DNA from: Megaleporinus macrocephalus
Lineage: Eukaryota; Chordata; Actinopteri; Characiformes; Anostomidae
DNA length: 64,000 bases
Assembly: GCA_021613375.1 (NCBI GenBank)
Contig: CM038704.1
Coordinates: 36,392,162 to 36,456,161, forward strand
Direction of reading: 5' to 3'
Position numbers and translations under genes: made by a program. Below, in pieces: positions 34,701 through 59,264 of this stretch; the first letter of the stretch is position 1, and each line of letters begins with the position of its first letter. A model generated the notes under the pieces. It ran no database searches, had not been told where the DNA came from, and saw only the letters and a program-made list of their open reading frames with translations.

Positions 34701-34758
34701 ATTCGCGAGACTCAAACCTTTCCCACCGCTGCACCAGCTCCTGGTCTCGATCCCCCAT
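1862..34758 (-). CDS. endov: Endonuclease V (inosine-specific), complete 8-exon coding region
   Basis: Join on the minus strand: 34758-34718, 31656-31485, 30869-30735, 27959-27920, 26367-26255, 23395-23327, 20505-20377, 1921-1862. This is 759 bp, or 252 residues plus TAG. All junctions are in frame and every intron is GT-AG. The family cuts nucleic acid next to inosine using Mg2+; the vertebrate enzyme acts mainly on inosine-containing RNA, while the bacterial one repairs deaminated adenine in DNA. Seen here: catalytic Asp47 in GGVDLSF, wedge Pro85-Tyr86 in APYIAG, Glu95 in AFREAP, Asp121 in LLVDGNG and His208 in SVGHR. From remembered human numbering these match D52, P90/Y91, E100 and D126 with a constant offset of five. 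Human ENDOV is about 282 residues; the fish C-terminal tail is shorter. The enzyme should be intact. Intron 7 is 18.4 kb. Confidence 0.95.
2603..2628. repeat. (CAATTG)n short tandem repeat
   Basis: About four perfect copies of the self-complementary hexamer CAATTG. It lies just before the dispersed repeat at 2653. Confidence 0.85.
2653..3190 (+). repeat. Dispersed repeat with internal dimer, copy A
   Basis: It shares gtgtgatttgggcttg, cacggattccagaaa and later blocks with copy B at 16495-17960. Inside it the block with aaactgc..gtactc..cagatccccaa..taatccacagacatactgac occurs twice, about 165 bp apart. It has no coding sign. The family was not recognised. Confidence 0.7.
4815..4925 (+). mobile_element. 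Fragment of LINE reverse transcriptase (L2-like)
   Basis: The frame around 4855-4890 reads ASLHWLPVE, a hallmark SLHWLPV motif of L2-type reverse transcriptase. It is followed by stops and a phenylalanine-rich remnant. It is short and decayed. Confidence 0.55.
4960..5325 (-). mobile_element. LINE 3' fragment, minus strand
   Basis: On the minus strand 5320-5200 reads SSFSDSLLHLKRVKERYRRS then FLPAAVRLYN. This is the RT C-terminal pattern of fish LINEs, followed by a 3' UTR-like AT-rich part. The orientation is opposite to the preceding RT fragment, so they are separate insertions. Confidence 0.6.
5330..8374. other. endov intron 7 segment without recognised gene
   Basis: Apart from the (CA)n tract and a short ATATT tract at 6690-6720 I see no coding exon. 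The part from 6760 to 7500 has the look of a decayed dispersed repeat but I could not classify it. Confidence 0.5.
5875..5929. repeat. (CA)n microsatellite
   Basis: About 26 uninterrupted CA dinucleotides in endov intron 7. Confidence 0.98.
8557..9394. mobile_element. Insertion inside the LTR, flanked by aacacaaag
   Basis: The 9-mer aacacaaag occurs at 8548-8556 and 9395-9403, on both sides of the insert. This is compatible with an 8-9 bp target duplication of a hAT- or P-like DNA transposon. I see no clear terminal inverted repeats. It contains a TATA-like tataaaagg near 8750 and the small frame at 8831. Confidence 0.45.
8831..8989 (+). pseudogene. Fragment resembling multicopy fish SWIM/YqaJ-type proteins
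   Basis: The 52-residue frame starts MKNYKMTEAYQYVHSEKVGR, then FLKRGVNPSQ and CPAWVTAQIV before a stop. The AYQYVHS..KVGxVxL..GVNPSQ..AWV pattern is like the N-terminal part of uncharacterised fish proteins with SWIM zinc finger and YqaJ nuclease domains, which are often repetitive. Only the start is present, so it cannot make a full protein. The family call is from memory of the pattern. Confidence 0.35.
9657..10385. other. endov intron 7 segment, no gene seen
   Basis: It contains a 16-base poly-A run at 9781-9796 and otherwise unique-looking intronic sequence. No exon or repeat was recognised. Confidence 0.5.
10390..13080. repeat. 2.7 kb pyrimidine (CT-rich) tract with higher-order repeats
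   Basis: The plus strand is almost entirely C and T for about 2.7 kb, built from degenerate units of about 80-97 bp (ctctcactcc, ccttctctctgct, ctcaatcacc, tctcaaactc). A larger block starting cccatgctctctcattcc recurs at about 11099 and 12242, a 1.1 kb duplication. The endov pre-mRNA therefore carries a 2.7 kb GA-rich stretch. The long open frames in it are compositional artefacts. Confidence 0.95.
13622..14645. repeat. 30-bp minisatellite, array 1
   Basis: About 33 degenerate units of 30 bp built on gcattactgctactgag, then a variable half with cactgattggtta. The unit is a multiple of three, so open frames arise on both strands; these are not genes. The same unit forms array 2 at 35635-35950. 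Confidence 0.95.
14646..16490. other. endov intron 7 segment, no gene recognised
   Basis: Several short open frames (up to 113 residues at 14810-15151) show no family motif or codon pattern I can defend. The part 15790-16250 looks like a decayed repeat but was not classified. Confidence 0.4.
16495..17960 (+). repeat. Dispersed repeat, copy B, interrupted by hAT-like element
   Basis: 16495-16588 matches the first part of copy A (tgtgatttgggcttgta, cacggattccagaaa). 17612-17960 matches its later part, including the internal dimer (cagatccccaagcac..., then ccccaacctctaatccaca). About 120 bp of copy A between these parts is absent, so the inserted element replaced it or copy B was already shorter. 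Confidence 0.65.
16589..17615 (+). mobile_element. Decayed hAT-family transposase copy (GTF2IRD2/ZBED-like)
   Basis: It begins with gtcaaactc..tgtggcccgc, common at the ends of such fish elements. From 16774 it reads MSRKIKVDPDRRLFQQRWEG then FVLQGERPVCLLCYEA, the BED-zinc-finger-like start. Later come MLKVCEKVC, VCPDQIHTFNNVSLSRNTIA and NRVKEQAG. Stops and frameshifts break it many times, and the catalytic body is absent, so it is an internally deleted, dead copy. Confidence 0.6.
17985..18150 (-). mobile_element. tRNA-derived SINE-like repeat
   Basis: On the minus strand it contains GGTTCGATCCC, a consensus RNA polymerase III B box, in GCCGGTTCGATCCCCTGG. It is followed by the block gtgcccttgagcaaggcacc, which is very common in fish genomes. 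The A box is degraded. The family name was not assigned. Confidence 0.5.
18449..18818. mobile_element. MITE with long terminal inverted repeats
   Basis: The left end ccccaattccaaaa..tgggatgctgtgtaaaatgt is mirrored at the right end by acattttacacagcgtccca..tggggctgta. The inverted repeats are about 85 bp, imperfect, in a 370-bp element. It is a typical non-autonomous DNA transposon of fishes; the superfamily was not determined. Confidence 0.75.
18830..20376. other. endov intron 7 segment near exon 7, no gene recognised
   Basis: Open frames here (for example 19189-19494, plus) contain a GA-rich tract and no recognisable motif. The stretch around 19785-20000 resembles a dispersed repeat but was not classified. 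Confidence 0.4.
20377..20505 (-). CDS. endov: endov coding exon 7 (GHR motif)
   Basis: It codes for residues 191-233, from ALRSSDSSTKPIYVSVGHR to YRVPEPIRQ. The GHR histidine (His208) is the probable counterpart of the bacterial catalytic histidine. The acceptor is tgtgttctcag and the donor is CAG|GTACACA. Confidence 0.95.
20532..20562. repeat. (TTA)n microsatellite upstream of endov exon 7
   Basis: About ten TTA units only 27 bp before the exon 7 acceptor in the sense direction. Confidence 0.95.
21205..21467. repeat. 14-bp minisatellite, left part
   Basis: Degenerate units of about 14 bp of the type tagtattgtatcag. The array is interrupted by the LTR at 21468 and continues at 21800. Confidence 0.85.
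21468..21799 (-). mobile_element. Solo LTR with 5-bp target duplication
   Basis: The 332-bp element starts tgtcagg and ends gtgtgaca on the plus strand, so it has TG..CA ends. It is flanked exactly by ATCGG at 21463-21467 and 21800-21804. On the minus strand it has a TATATA block then TTTATTAAAAG before CTGACA, as expected for an LTR promoter and polyadenylation region. No internal retroelement sequence remains. Confidence 0.85.
21800..22110. repeat. 14-bp minisatellite, right part
   Basis: It continues the tagtattgtgtcag units. On the minus strand it makes a 155-residue open frame with a 14-residue period, which is an artefact. Confidence 0.9.
22270..23326. other. endov intron 6 segment, no gene seen
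   Basis: Unique-looking intronic sequence with no exon I can support. Confidence 0.45.
23327..23395 (-). CDS. endov: endov coding exon 6
   Basis: It codes for 23 residues (168-190) including KKAGDAFPL and SGRTLGQ, the counterpart of human RGDSFPL...VLGM. The acceptor tctctttag follows a (CT)n microsatellite; the donor is CAG|GTGTGTT. It fills exactly the gap between exons 5 and 7 in frame. Confidence 0.9.
23399..23442. repeat. (GA)n microsatellite forming the exon 6 pyrimidine tract
   Basis: In the endov sense direction this is (CT)n ending directly in the acceptor tctttag of exon 6. Confidence 0.9.
23685..23790. repeat. Degenerate GGGCAAGTA-type repeat
   Basis: Units like aggggcaagtaa recur about ten times. 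Related wording (gggcaggtag, gggataagtag) appears again at 24100-24200. Confidence 0.6.
24310..25835. repeat. 1.5 kb CTGT/CTAT compound tetranucleotide tract
   Basis: Mixed (CTGT)n, (CTAT)n and (ATGT)n units over 1.5 kb in endov intron 5, with a pure (CTAT)n run near 24905-24955. Because CTGT and CTAT repeats contain no stop codon in any plus frame, they create open frames of 532, 515 and 247 residues. These are not genes. Confidence 0.97.
25836..26254. other. endov intron 5 segment before exon 5
   Basis: No exon or repeat recognised in this 420-bp stretch. Confidence 0.5.
26255..26367 (-). CDS. endov: endov coding exon 5
   Basis: It codes for the end of Glu130 and residues 131-167, starting FGLACHLGVLSDLPCVGVAK and ending EHLLQ. 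This is the central FGxACHLG/GVAK block of the endonuclease V fold. The acceptor is tgttacag; the donor is CAG|GTAGGAG. Confidence 0.95.
27225..27860 (+). mobile_element. LINE ORF2 3' fragment (RTE/Rex-like)
   Basis: It reads VEEFKYLWVLFTSEGRMDRR, a common fish LINE motif (FKYLGVLFTSDG in intact copies). Further on is the segment around ctgggaatgcctcgg and ccccggtggagct, also typical of the 3' end. It is broken by stops and frameshifts, and lies opposite to the host gene. Confidence 0.7.
27920..27959 (-). CDS. endov: endov coding exon 4 (catalytic Asp121), 40-bp micro-exon
   Basis: This short exon codes for VLLVDGNGLFHYR plus one base of Glu130. The LLVDGNG motif carries catalytic Asp121. 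The acceptor is ctcctctgcag and the donor is GAG|GTGAGCG. It was found by looking for the strand that links SLMPQ to FGLACHLG in the family. Confidence 0.93.
28134..28192. repeat. (GA)n microsatellite
   Basis: Nearly pure GA repeat in endov intron 3, with two ACAGA interruptions. Confidence 0.95.
28548..28593. repeat. (TTA)n microsatellite
   Basis: About fifteen TTA units in endov intron 3. Confidence 0.97.
28684..29232. repeat. Purine-rich GA tract
   Basis: A pure (GA)n run at 28684-28718 is followed by about 500 bp of degenerate A/G-rich sequence. The long open frames here come from composition. Confidence 0.85.
29296..29335. repeat. (TTTA)n microsatellite
   Basis: About nine TTTA units. 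Confidence 0.95.
29640..29760 (+). mobile_element. Tc1/mariner-like transposase fragment
   Basis: One frame reads ITEGVWDYLNGENQKMLND, similar to the C-terminal part of fish Tc1-like transposases (ITEGVWDYL...). It is very short and truncated on both sides. It lies about 90 bp before the 42-bp minisatellite. Confidence 0.5.
29850..30425. repeat. 42-bp minisatellite, array 1 (endov intron 3)
   Basis: About 13-14 units with the core gtaggtgtttctgataaag then tggccagttagtggaagta. It begins about 310 bp downstream of exon 3 in the sense direction. The 14-residue-period open frame on the minus strand is an artefact. Confidence 0.96.
30735..30869 (-). CDS. endov: endov coding exon 3 (wedge and Glu95)
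   Basis: It codes for residues 72-116. It contains MVTLSAPYIAGFLAFREAP, with the strand-separating wedge Tyr86 and catalytic Glu95, and ends SLMPQ. The acceptor is tctctgtgcag after a (CT)n tract; the donor is CAG|GTTACAC. Confidence 0.95.
30879..30928. repeat. (GA)n microsatellite forming the exon 3 pyrimidine tract
   Basis: In sense this is (CT)n ending nine bases before the exon 3 boundary (ctttctctgtgcag). Confidence 0.93.
31241..31380. repeat. Fold-back inverted repeat (MITE-like) in endov intron 2
   Basis: The left arm gagtctcaaacacctcc..gctccctatgtagtgcac is mirrored by gtgcactatgtagggagc..ggaggtgtttgagactc. The arms are about 62-65 bp, nearly identical, with an 11-base loop. It would form a long hairpin in the pre-mRNA. 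The wording is common in fish MITEs. Confidence 0.9.
31485..31656 (-). CDS. endov: endov coding exon 2 (catalytic Asp47)
   Basis: It codes for residues 15-71, including DTEAWQ, GGVDLSF with catalytic Asp47, and LVVLSYPDME. The donor is GAG|GTAAGAA. The acceptor is directly preceded by a (TG)n tract instead of a pyrimidine tract (see findings). Its length of 172 bp is not a multiple of three, so skipping would shift the frame. Confidence 0.95.
31659..31735. repeat. (CA)n microsatellite abutting endov exon 2 acceptor
   Basis: About 38 CA units with one CAGA variant. In sense it is (UG)n running directly into UAG|G of the exon 2 acceptor. Confidence 0.97.
31748..32660. repeat. 42-bp minisatellite, array 2 (endov intron 1)
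   Basis: About 22 units of the same 42-bp family as array 1, with variants taataaagtgg and tgataaagtgg. The array is separated from exon 2 only by the (CA)n tract. Degenerate leftovers continue to about 33350. Confidence 0.96.
33190..33350. repeat. Degenerate copies of the 42-bp family
   Basis: Three or four eroded units (taataaagcggccagtg, taataaagtggccagtt). An inverted piece (ctttatcagaaac) lies near 33100. Confidence 0.7.
33370..34320. repeat. 49-bp minisatellite with TGACATCA core, array 1
   Basis: About 18-19 degenerate units of about 49 bp with the core tatgacatcataatataac, then attcagaactcttggttgca. It lies in endov intron 1, ending about 400 bp from exon 1. Confidence 0.9.
34718..34758 (-). 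CDS. endov: endov coding exon 1 (start codon)
   Basis: It codes for 13 residues starting MGDRDQELVQRWE plus the first two bases of Arg14. The donor is AG|GTTTGAGT. The start was chosen because joining to exon 2 gives WEREQ, the counterpart of human WKREQ. The base after ATG is G. The surrounding 34740-34810 is CpG-rich, as expected for a promoter-proximal first exon. Confidence 0.85.
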
Positions 34759-34870
34759 TCGGCTCCGCTTCCGCAACGTGACCGGGCGCGCTCCAATCCG
34801 AGCATAGGCAGCCTACATAGGGCACTGCACAGAGAGCACGCTCACGGCGACCATTCCAAGGTAGAGTTCC
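34759..34870 (-). promoter_or_regulatory. Probable endov promoter / 5' UTR
   Basis: A short CpG-rich stretch directly upstream of the endov ATG. It contains a CCAAT box (ATTGG on the sense strand near 34793-34797) and a GCGGAAG ETS-like core close to the start. There is no TATA box. This would be a small housekeeping-type promoter. The site assignments are inference. Confidence 0.4.
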
Positions 34871-35214
34871 AATCTATCGAATATATCTAATTATTACTCC
34901 ATATAAAAAAATCACTTCACACGAAATTGCAGGTTTTTATTCACTTCAGCAACACAATGAGTCTGTGGTTGATTTGTGGTTAAAAAGAAATACATAACAA
35001 ATTAAACCTGTCCCTGTCCAAACAACACCACACATCCCCATTGTTGTCAATTTTTTTACATTGTAGTAAAAAAGTAAAGAAAAAAGTAGTAAAAAAGTAA
35101 AGAAAGTTTTTGTCTGCTACTGTAAAGCTGCCCTCCTGGAGATCCTTGTCTTTGCATTTTCTATTTTCTTGGGACTTTTTTTTTTTCTTCTTTGTAATTA
35201 CTTGGCTCAGAAAA

Positions 35215-35380
35215 AATTACATGTGTCATTATGACATCATAATGTAATATTCATAACTCTTGGTTGCATTAGTGATGGTATGACATCATCATATAATATT
35301 CCAAACTCTTGGTTGTATTAGTGTCATTGTGACATCATAATGTAACACTTACCTTGGTGCTGTTATAACATCATAATATA
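35215..35380. repeat. 49-bp minisatellite with TGACATCA core, array 2
   Basis: About three units of the same family as 33370-34320 (ttatgacatcataatgtaa..ctcttggttgcatta), upstream of the endov promoter. Confidence 0.85.
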
Positions 35381-35634
35381 AAACACCAAACCCACGTCTC
35401 TTTCCATTTTTAATAAGTAGCGCTTAATTTTTTAGTAACCTGCTTCTGACTCGTGTGTGGCCATGCAGAGCTAGGCCTCTCCAGAGAGCTGCACTCACAG
35501 TAGGAGAAACTTTTATTGTAAATAGTTGTTGTTGTTGGTGTGGTATTAGTGAATTTGTTGTTTATGCTATATTGTGTTGGAAAGTGTGGAAGTTAGGTGT
35601 GTCTGCATATCTACCAGGAATGAAAGCATACCTA

Positions 35635-35955
35635 CCTTGCTGGCATTACTGCTACAGTGTGCTGACTGGCTGGCATTACTGCTACAGTGTGCTGACTGGC
35701 TGGCATTACTGCTACAGTGTGCTGACTGGCTGGCATTACTGCTACCGAGTGCTGAATGGCTGGCATTACTGCTACAGTGTGCTGACTGGCTGGCATTACT
35801 GCTACAGTGTGCTGACTGGCTGGCATTACTGCTACCGAGTGCTGAATGGCTGGCATTACTGCTACAGTGTGCTGACTGGCTGGCATTGCTGCTATGGAAT
35901 GCTGACTAGTTAGCATTACTGCTACTGAGTGCTGACTGGCTGGCATTATTGAGAT
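35635..35955. repeat. 30-bp minisatellite, array 2
   Basis: About ten nearly identical 30-bp units (gctggcattactgctacag then tgtgctgact), some exact repeats of each other with a two-variant pattern. Same family as 13622-14645, but much more homogeneous. Confidence 0.97.
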
Positions 35956-36883
35956 GGTGTATCCACTAGAAATAATAAACGTATTCTCTGGTATCAGTGG
36001 TTTTCTTGTCCAGACTGCCCTCTGGTGGCACAGATTATGTAGTGCAGCTGTCCAAGGCATCCCTCAAAGTAACAGAAAGGAAACAACTTTGACTAATGTG
36101 CGTTAATGTAACAAAATTTAATTCCAAGTAATTTTGGAATAAAACCAATTACAGTGTCTCTTTTGAAAATGATCACAATATAAATGTCAGCTAAGCCGTG
36201 TAGTTAAACACTACTTATTCTGACAGCAACAAGGTATATTCAGGAACTGAATCTGAACGCTCTGAAATGTTACACACAAAACATCACATCCAGGAAAGAA
36301 AGACCCAAAACTTTCAACGTCTCATAATTCAAGTTTAATAGTTTCAAAAAATGTAAAGGCGCTATTCTGTATATTAATTCCAAAAATTCATTTGTACACA
36401 TATAATAATTCCTCAGAGAAAAGATATGCAGTGTTTTATGAATAGAGAGTACAGTATGTGCTGATGGAGAACAAGACACAGTGACAAACACAGGGGAGAC
36501 AGACGAACAGACAGTTATAGCCCTCATACGCTAATGAGACCAAACACTCTGGAAAGAGAAACATTAATCCAAACAAGAAACAGAGGCTGAGATTTCTAAG
36601 CTAAGCTTCAACTGACATGCGCTGCAAAAAGGCGGCTCAGATTGGATCTCTGGTATGGGTTTACAACACGGATGCACAAATATCCTGACTGTTATCTGAA
36701 AGATGTCCATGCGTTCTAGCTATTTAAAAAATGCACTGGAATTAAAATAATAGCTCAATCAAAAACCAAACTTTCACAAACTTCAAGTTACTGTTCCAGT
36801 CGATCAAGCAAGTCCAACTGACTGGCGTCTGAAGTTTGCTTCTTTAGTCTCGATGCTAATGTATTGCAGACTATACTACAAGG

Positions 36884-36961
36884 CTAATGTATCTAACAGT
36901 AGCCTGTAACCGTCAGGTTGGCTCCGTCACTTTCCCTAGGCCTACTTGTTAGATACATTAG
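36884..36961. repeat. Inverted repeat able to form a hairpin
   Basis: ctaatgtatctaaca at 36884-36898 is perfectly complementary to tgttagatacattag at 36947-36961. The pairing extends inward with small bulges (gtagcct against aggcctact). A second diverged copy of the block starting tgcttctttagtct follows at about 36977. Confidence 0.85.
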
Positions 36962-38398
36962 TGTAAAGCATTAAGTTTGCTTCTTTAGTCTTGACCAGAA
37001 CTACAATGCTAACGCAACTAACATGTAACAAAAGCCTATAACCTTCAATTTAGCACGGTTTCTTCATGTACGCCTACTTGTTGGCTGTGGCAACCTTTCA
37101 GCAATACATTTTCATCTGTAGTTGGAGCTAAGGTGCAGAAGTAACAATGCTACACAGATTTGATAGACTTCCATTAGGAAGCTAGATGTTTATAACCCAC
37201 GAGCATAAGGATAAGTAGGTTTACTTGTTAGCTCATAAATTCTCTTTAATTAAATTTAAAAAAATTGCACTGGATCATGTTTTTTGGCAGCCGTGCTGTA
37301 AAACCCACCCAACCCAGACGGACCTAACAAAGACTTCTTCTATTCGTTAGGTCTGCTGGGCATTTGTGAGCACTATAGAACTTGGTGCTTGCGACAGTTG
37401 TGAGCACAGAACTGCGGTTGTGCTAAGCCTCCTTTACTAATGTGCGAGTCAAAAATGAACACAAGATAAATCTGTACAGACGGTTGAGAAGGTGGAGGCC
37501 ATGGTTGAGGCCCTTGTCTACTGCTTCAGATTAGCTGTAAACTGTTGAGGAAAGGACATGTGCATATCTCAACACCCGGGAGTTTAGTTCACACAGGAAC
37601 AGCTTCGCACAAGCACAGCGTCGGCGTCTAGCGTTAGCATGCTGTGTCGAGGACAACAATTCAACATTAGCATAGTACAGAGGAGTAGGTTTCAAAAACG
37701 AACACGTAGAAACGGAGTTTCAGGACAGCAGACTCGATCAAACATACAAAACACAGCCCTCTGTTTTTTTGTCGTCGTCATAATCTTTTTTTCCAACAAT
37801 AAAGCATTTCATGGTTATTGCAACACTCAACAAACGTTTGCTTGAGGATACTCGTTTTTCGACGTTAAAACAACCCCTTTGAGGAAAACAGGTTAAAAAC
37901 ATTGTTGCGGCTGAACCGGAGTGCTTACGTCTTCTTTTACAGTTCTCAAAACCTGGCCGTTAACCAGCTTGTTGCAGCCTGTTGCTCCAGGTTGCCAAAT
38001 CATGGTCTTTTCACATCCACTGTTCAATGTATGCAAATGGCTCACCTGATAACAGTTTTTATGTTTTAAAACCCAAACGGTCCTGCAGACTTCCCCACCC
38101 CCCACCGCAAACCATAAAAACATCTCCATCAGATTTCACAATCACACTTGAATGGCAGCTTGTAGAAATGTCTCCTCAAATCCTCTGGTTGTTGAATCTG
38201 TGCTCCAGAAGGTTTTGGGGAATTGAGAGTAACGTGTAGGAAAAATGTAAAGATCACTTTTAAACTGCACTCAGTCCCCCTTATCAAATCCACAGTCCAG
38301 GCCACACCATGCTTTCTCTCTTGAAGTGGCCTGAACCCAAAGAAGCACATGTCCTGCTATCCTGCAAATCTTTTCCTTCAAGTCTGAATATGTGAGCT

Positions 38399-38404
38399 TT
38401 TATT
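38399..38404 (-). terminator. Candidate sec14l1 polyadenylation signal
   Basis: AATAAA on the minus strand 2.7 kb past the sec14l1 stop. This fits a long 3' UTR of the kind seen in mammalian SEC14L1. Other hexamers are possible and no transcript evidence is available. Confidence 0.25.
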
Positions 38405-38501
38405 AAACATTGATGAGTTTTCAGTACACTTCAGATCACATTGGTTATTCGTCGCACTTCAACCCTTGTTATATAGTAACTACAGTAAATTATTCAGTAA
38501 A

Positions 38502-39412
38502 TACTAGGACTGGGTACTGAAATTTGACTACTTCAGGACCACAGAGTACTGAAATTCTACTAGGGATCAAACAATATATATCGACTTGTATAGTAATATG
38601 TCATAGTATCGTGACTAGCATGCAGGTTTGTGGCTAGTGTGTGAGCTGTGGGGCTAACATATTACCGTGTGCCTAGAGCTTTAGACCAGGATAGTATGAA
38701 GCACAGCTCTTGTTTTAAATAGTTTTTTTATACAGATAAACATTTTAAATAAACAAAGACAAGCCTTTAAGCATAAGGCACATTTTTAACCTGTTTTTTG
38801 CTGCACTAAAAAAAATTATCAAATCGTGACACAACAATATCTCATTGATCAATTAACTTCAGCATGCTAGCAGCTGATAGGCTGTTTAAACTGACCTGCA
38901 TTCCATACACGTTATTAACGTTAGCGCTGCTTGAATAGCTTGTGAAAAGCAGACCCTCTTCTACCTTCTTGTTCTCTTTTCTGGTTAAAACCACACCCAC
39001 TTTTTTGTGGTGTAAGTACATAACCTACCTGCTTCGACACGTGAGTGTTTGAGAAGGCGTAGCTTTTACTGCTAAACAGATTGGGCTGATACTTGGGCTG
39101 AAACATTTCTCTGACAAACCAACATGCTGGCCCATCGTCCACTGGAACGCCTGTAGAAGACGAGGAGTCTCCATGACCATCTACAACCTGCGGATCTCCC
39201 TCAGCTGTTTCTGCTATAACACTAAATCATGTTTCCAAATGCATTTGATGCCAAATTGGTTACATTAACCTTCAGTCGAAATGTGTTTGCTTTCCTTCTC
39301 CACGGTGAACTGAATTCATGCTCTTGACTCATATCAACGCTTGAATATCGAAGTTAATTAGAATGCACATCCCTAGTGTCGATAACGGAAATCTCTGAAC
39401 CCAGACCTAGTA
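38502..39412. mobile_element. Non-autonomous DNA transposon with imperfect terminal inverted repeats
   Basis: The left end tactaggactgggtactgaa is mirrored by the right end cagacctagta with ctctgaaccc before it. It is about 910 bp long, with no transposase frame. The outer bases tactag/ctagta may include a TA target duplication. Confidence 0.5.
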
Positions 39413-40789
39413 GATACTGTAAAACCAATACGTAAGTGAGGTGGTCTACGAGGGTGAATTCCAATGTGACCTGGTTAAACCAAACAAACAAGAAGGACTG
39501 ATTTGAGCGCAACAGCCAGTTTAAACATCCAGCTCCAACAGAAACTCATTTGTTGGTGCGCTGCTTTGATAAGGAGTGCCGTTATTGACCTACTAGACGT
39601 AACAGACATTCAACCATGGCTCATGAGCTCATTAAAAGCACCTGGCCAGGTGAAGGTTTTAATTGTAAAACTTAAGTCCCGGTCTCTTATTTGGGACCAT
39701 CTATTTACATCTACACACCAAACTGATCATCAAGTAAAACTTAAACAAAACATTCACGAGCTGTAGCGAGGTCGTGACCTTCTCAAAGTACTGTGACCCT
39801 TCTGTAATAATGCACTACACTGTAACTCTTACTCACTTCAAGTCTTCATCTCAAAGAAACTATGAAGAAATATAGAAAACACCTGATCAATCGCGATACA
39901 TGACCTATCGGTTAAAAAACAAACAAAAAAAAGTACAACCAGTACATTCTGGTAATAAACTGTTAAACGTGTTACCGTTGGACATTTTTTAGTCTGAATA
40001 AATACAGAACAGATGCTACAGCATCTGGGGACGGGCATTAGCTAGTCTTTTTATGATGTGTTAATTTAATATTATATTGATATAAACATAGCTATTCAAT
40101 TCACATGCAAGTGGGTCATTTAAAACTGTACTGATTGTAGCTGTAAGTTTTCATATTCATTGTTTCATCACTCAAAAAAAAAAAAAATCTATTTTGACCT
40201 CTAAAACATAAAACGACCCTCAGGCCATCTGGCTAACTGCATAGGAACTGATCAGTAGCAACTCTGACAAACAAGGCATTTCCACGCAATTCAAACTACT
40301 CAAGCGACACGTGTAACAACCACTAGAGGCAGCTCTAATTGTTTATTTCACCACAAGCTTCTACTGCTTTCCAAAGCACTGGATGTCTAGACTCCGAGCT
40401 CAGTAGCCACACACTACAGCTAAGCACTAACAGAGCACATAGCACCCAGAAGACTCCGAATTCGTCTCCAAAACTATGTAGTCCAATGATAAATACAAAT
40501 TCAAACGGTAGAAATGTTCCTAAGTTATTGCTGCTTTGGGCGGACACCTTGCCATGTTCAGAAACCCGCGCTTTGACCTATAAACGCTTCACCGGAAGGA
40601 CGCTCTCCCAGTGATATGGCATAATTGAATATATACAGTATTCTGTGTGCTGTGTTTGTGCACTCATTTGTGTGGAACAGCGCTTTCAGTTTCTCTAAAT
40701 CCACCTCGTATTGCTCAGGCCATCAGTGATGTGTTTCGCAAACCATGTCTCTCCAACTTGTAGCTGGAAGGAAAACAAAACAAACAGCA

Positions 40790-40825
<36 letters not shown>

Positions 40826-41122
40826 ATCCTGCCCGTGAACTGACCTGCAGCCCAGCTGAGCGCTATGGCAACGCAGATCCAAGCCCTTGGATAAAACTCA
40901 CAACCATGTTGCTTTAACATATGCTTTTTTATCTCTTTGTTTTTCTCTCTGATCTTCTGTTGTGCGAGCATGCTTTCAGGAGGTCCTCGCTGTGAAAGTG
41001 TCGGAGGGTTCATGGGTAGAGAGGTTGGAACAAACTTTGGGTTGATTCGACAGTTGAGTCCTGCTCTTCTGACAGAACGCTGCGGAGATGCTCCTGACCC
41101 TATACGCCCCTCCCTCTAGAAT

Positions 41123-59264
<18,142 letters not shown>

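Larger units (their letters stand above)
36000..41122 (-). other. sec14l1 3' UTR and downstream flank
   Basis: It follows the sec14l1 stop and precedes the endov promoter region. No exon was found. It contains the hairpin at 36884, the TIR element at 38502-39412 and a poly-A run on plus at 40791-40823 (poly-U in the transcript). The transcript end is not fixed. Confidence 0.5.

Noticed and set aside
35455..35913. 152-residue frame upstream of endov
   Set aside because: Most of it is the 30-bp minisatellite; the same DNA is open in several frames.
24310..35955. Regular tandem repeats as a CRISPR array
   Set aside because: The units have no unique spacers. They are contiguous minisatellites in vertebrate introns.
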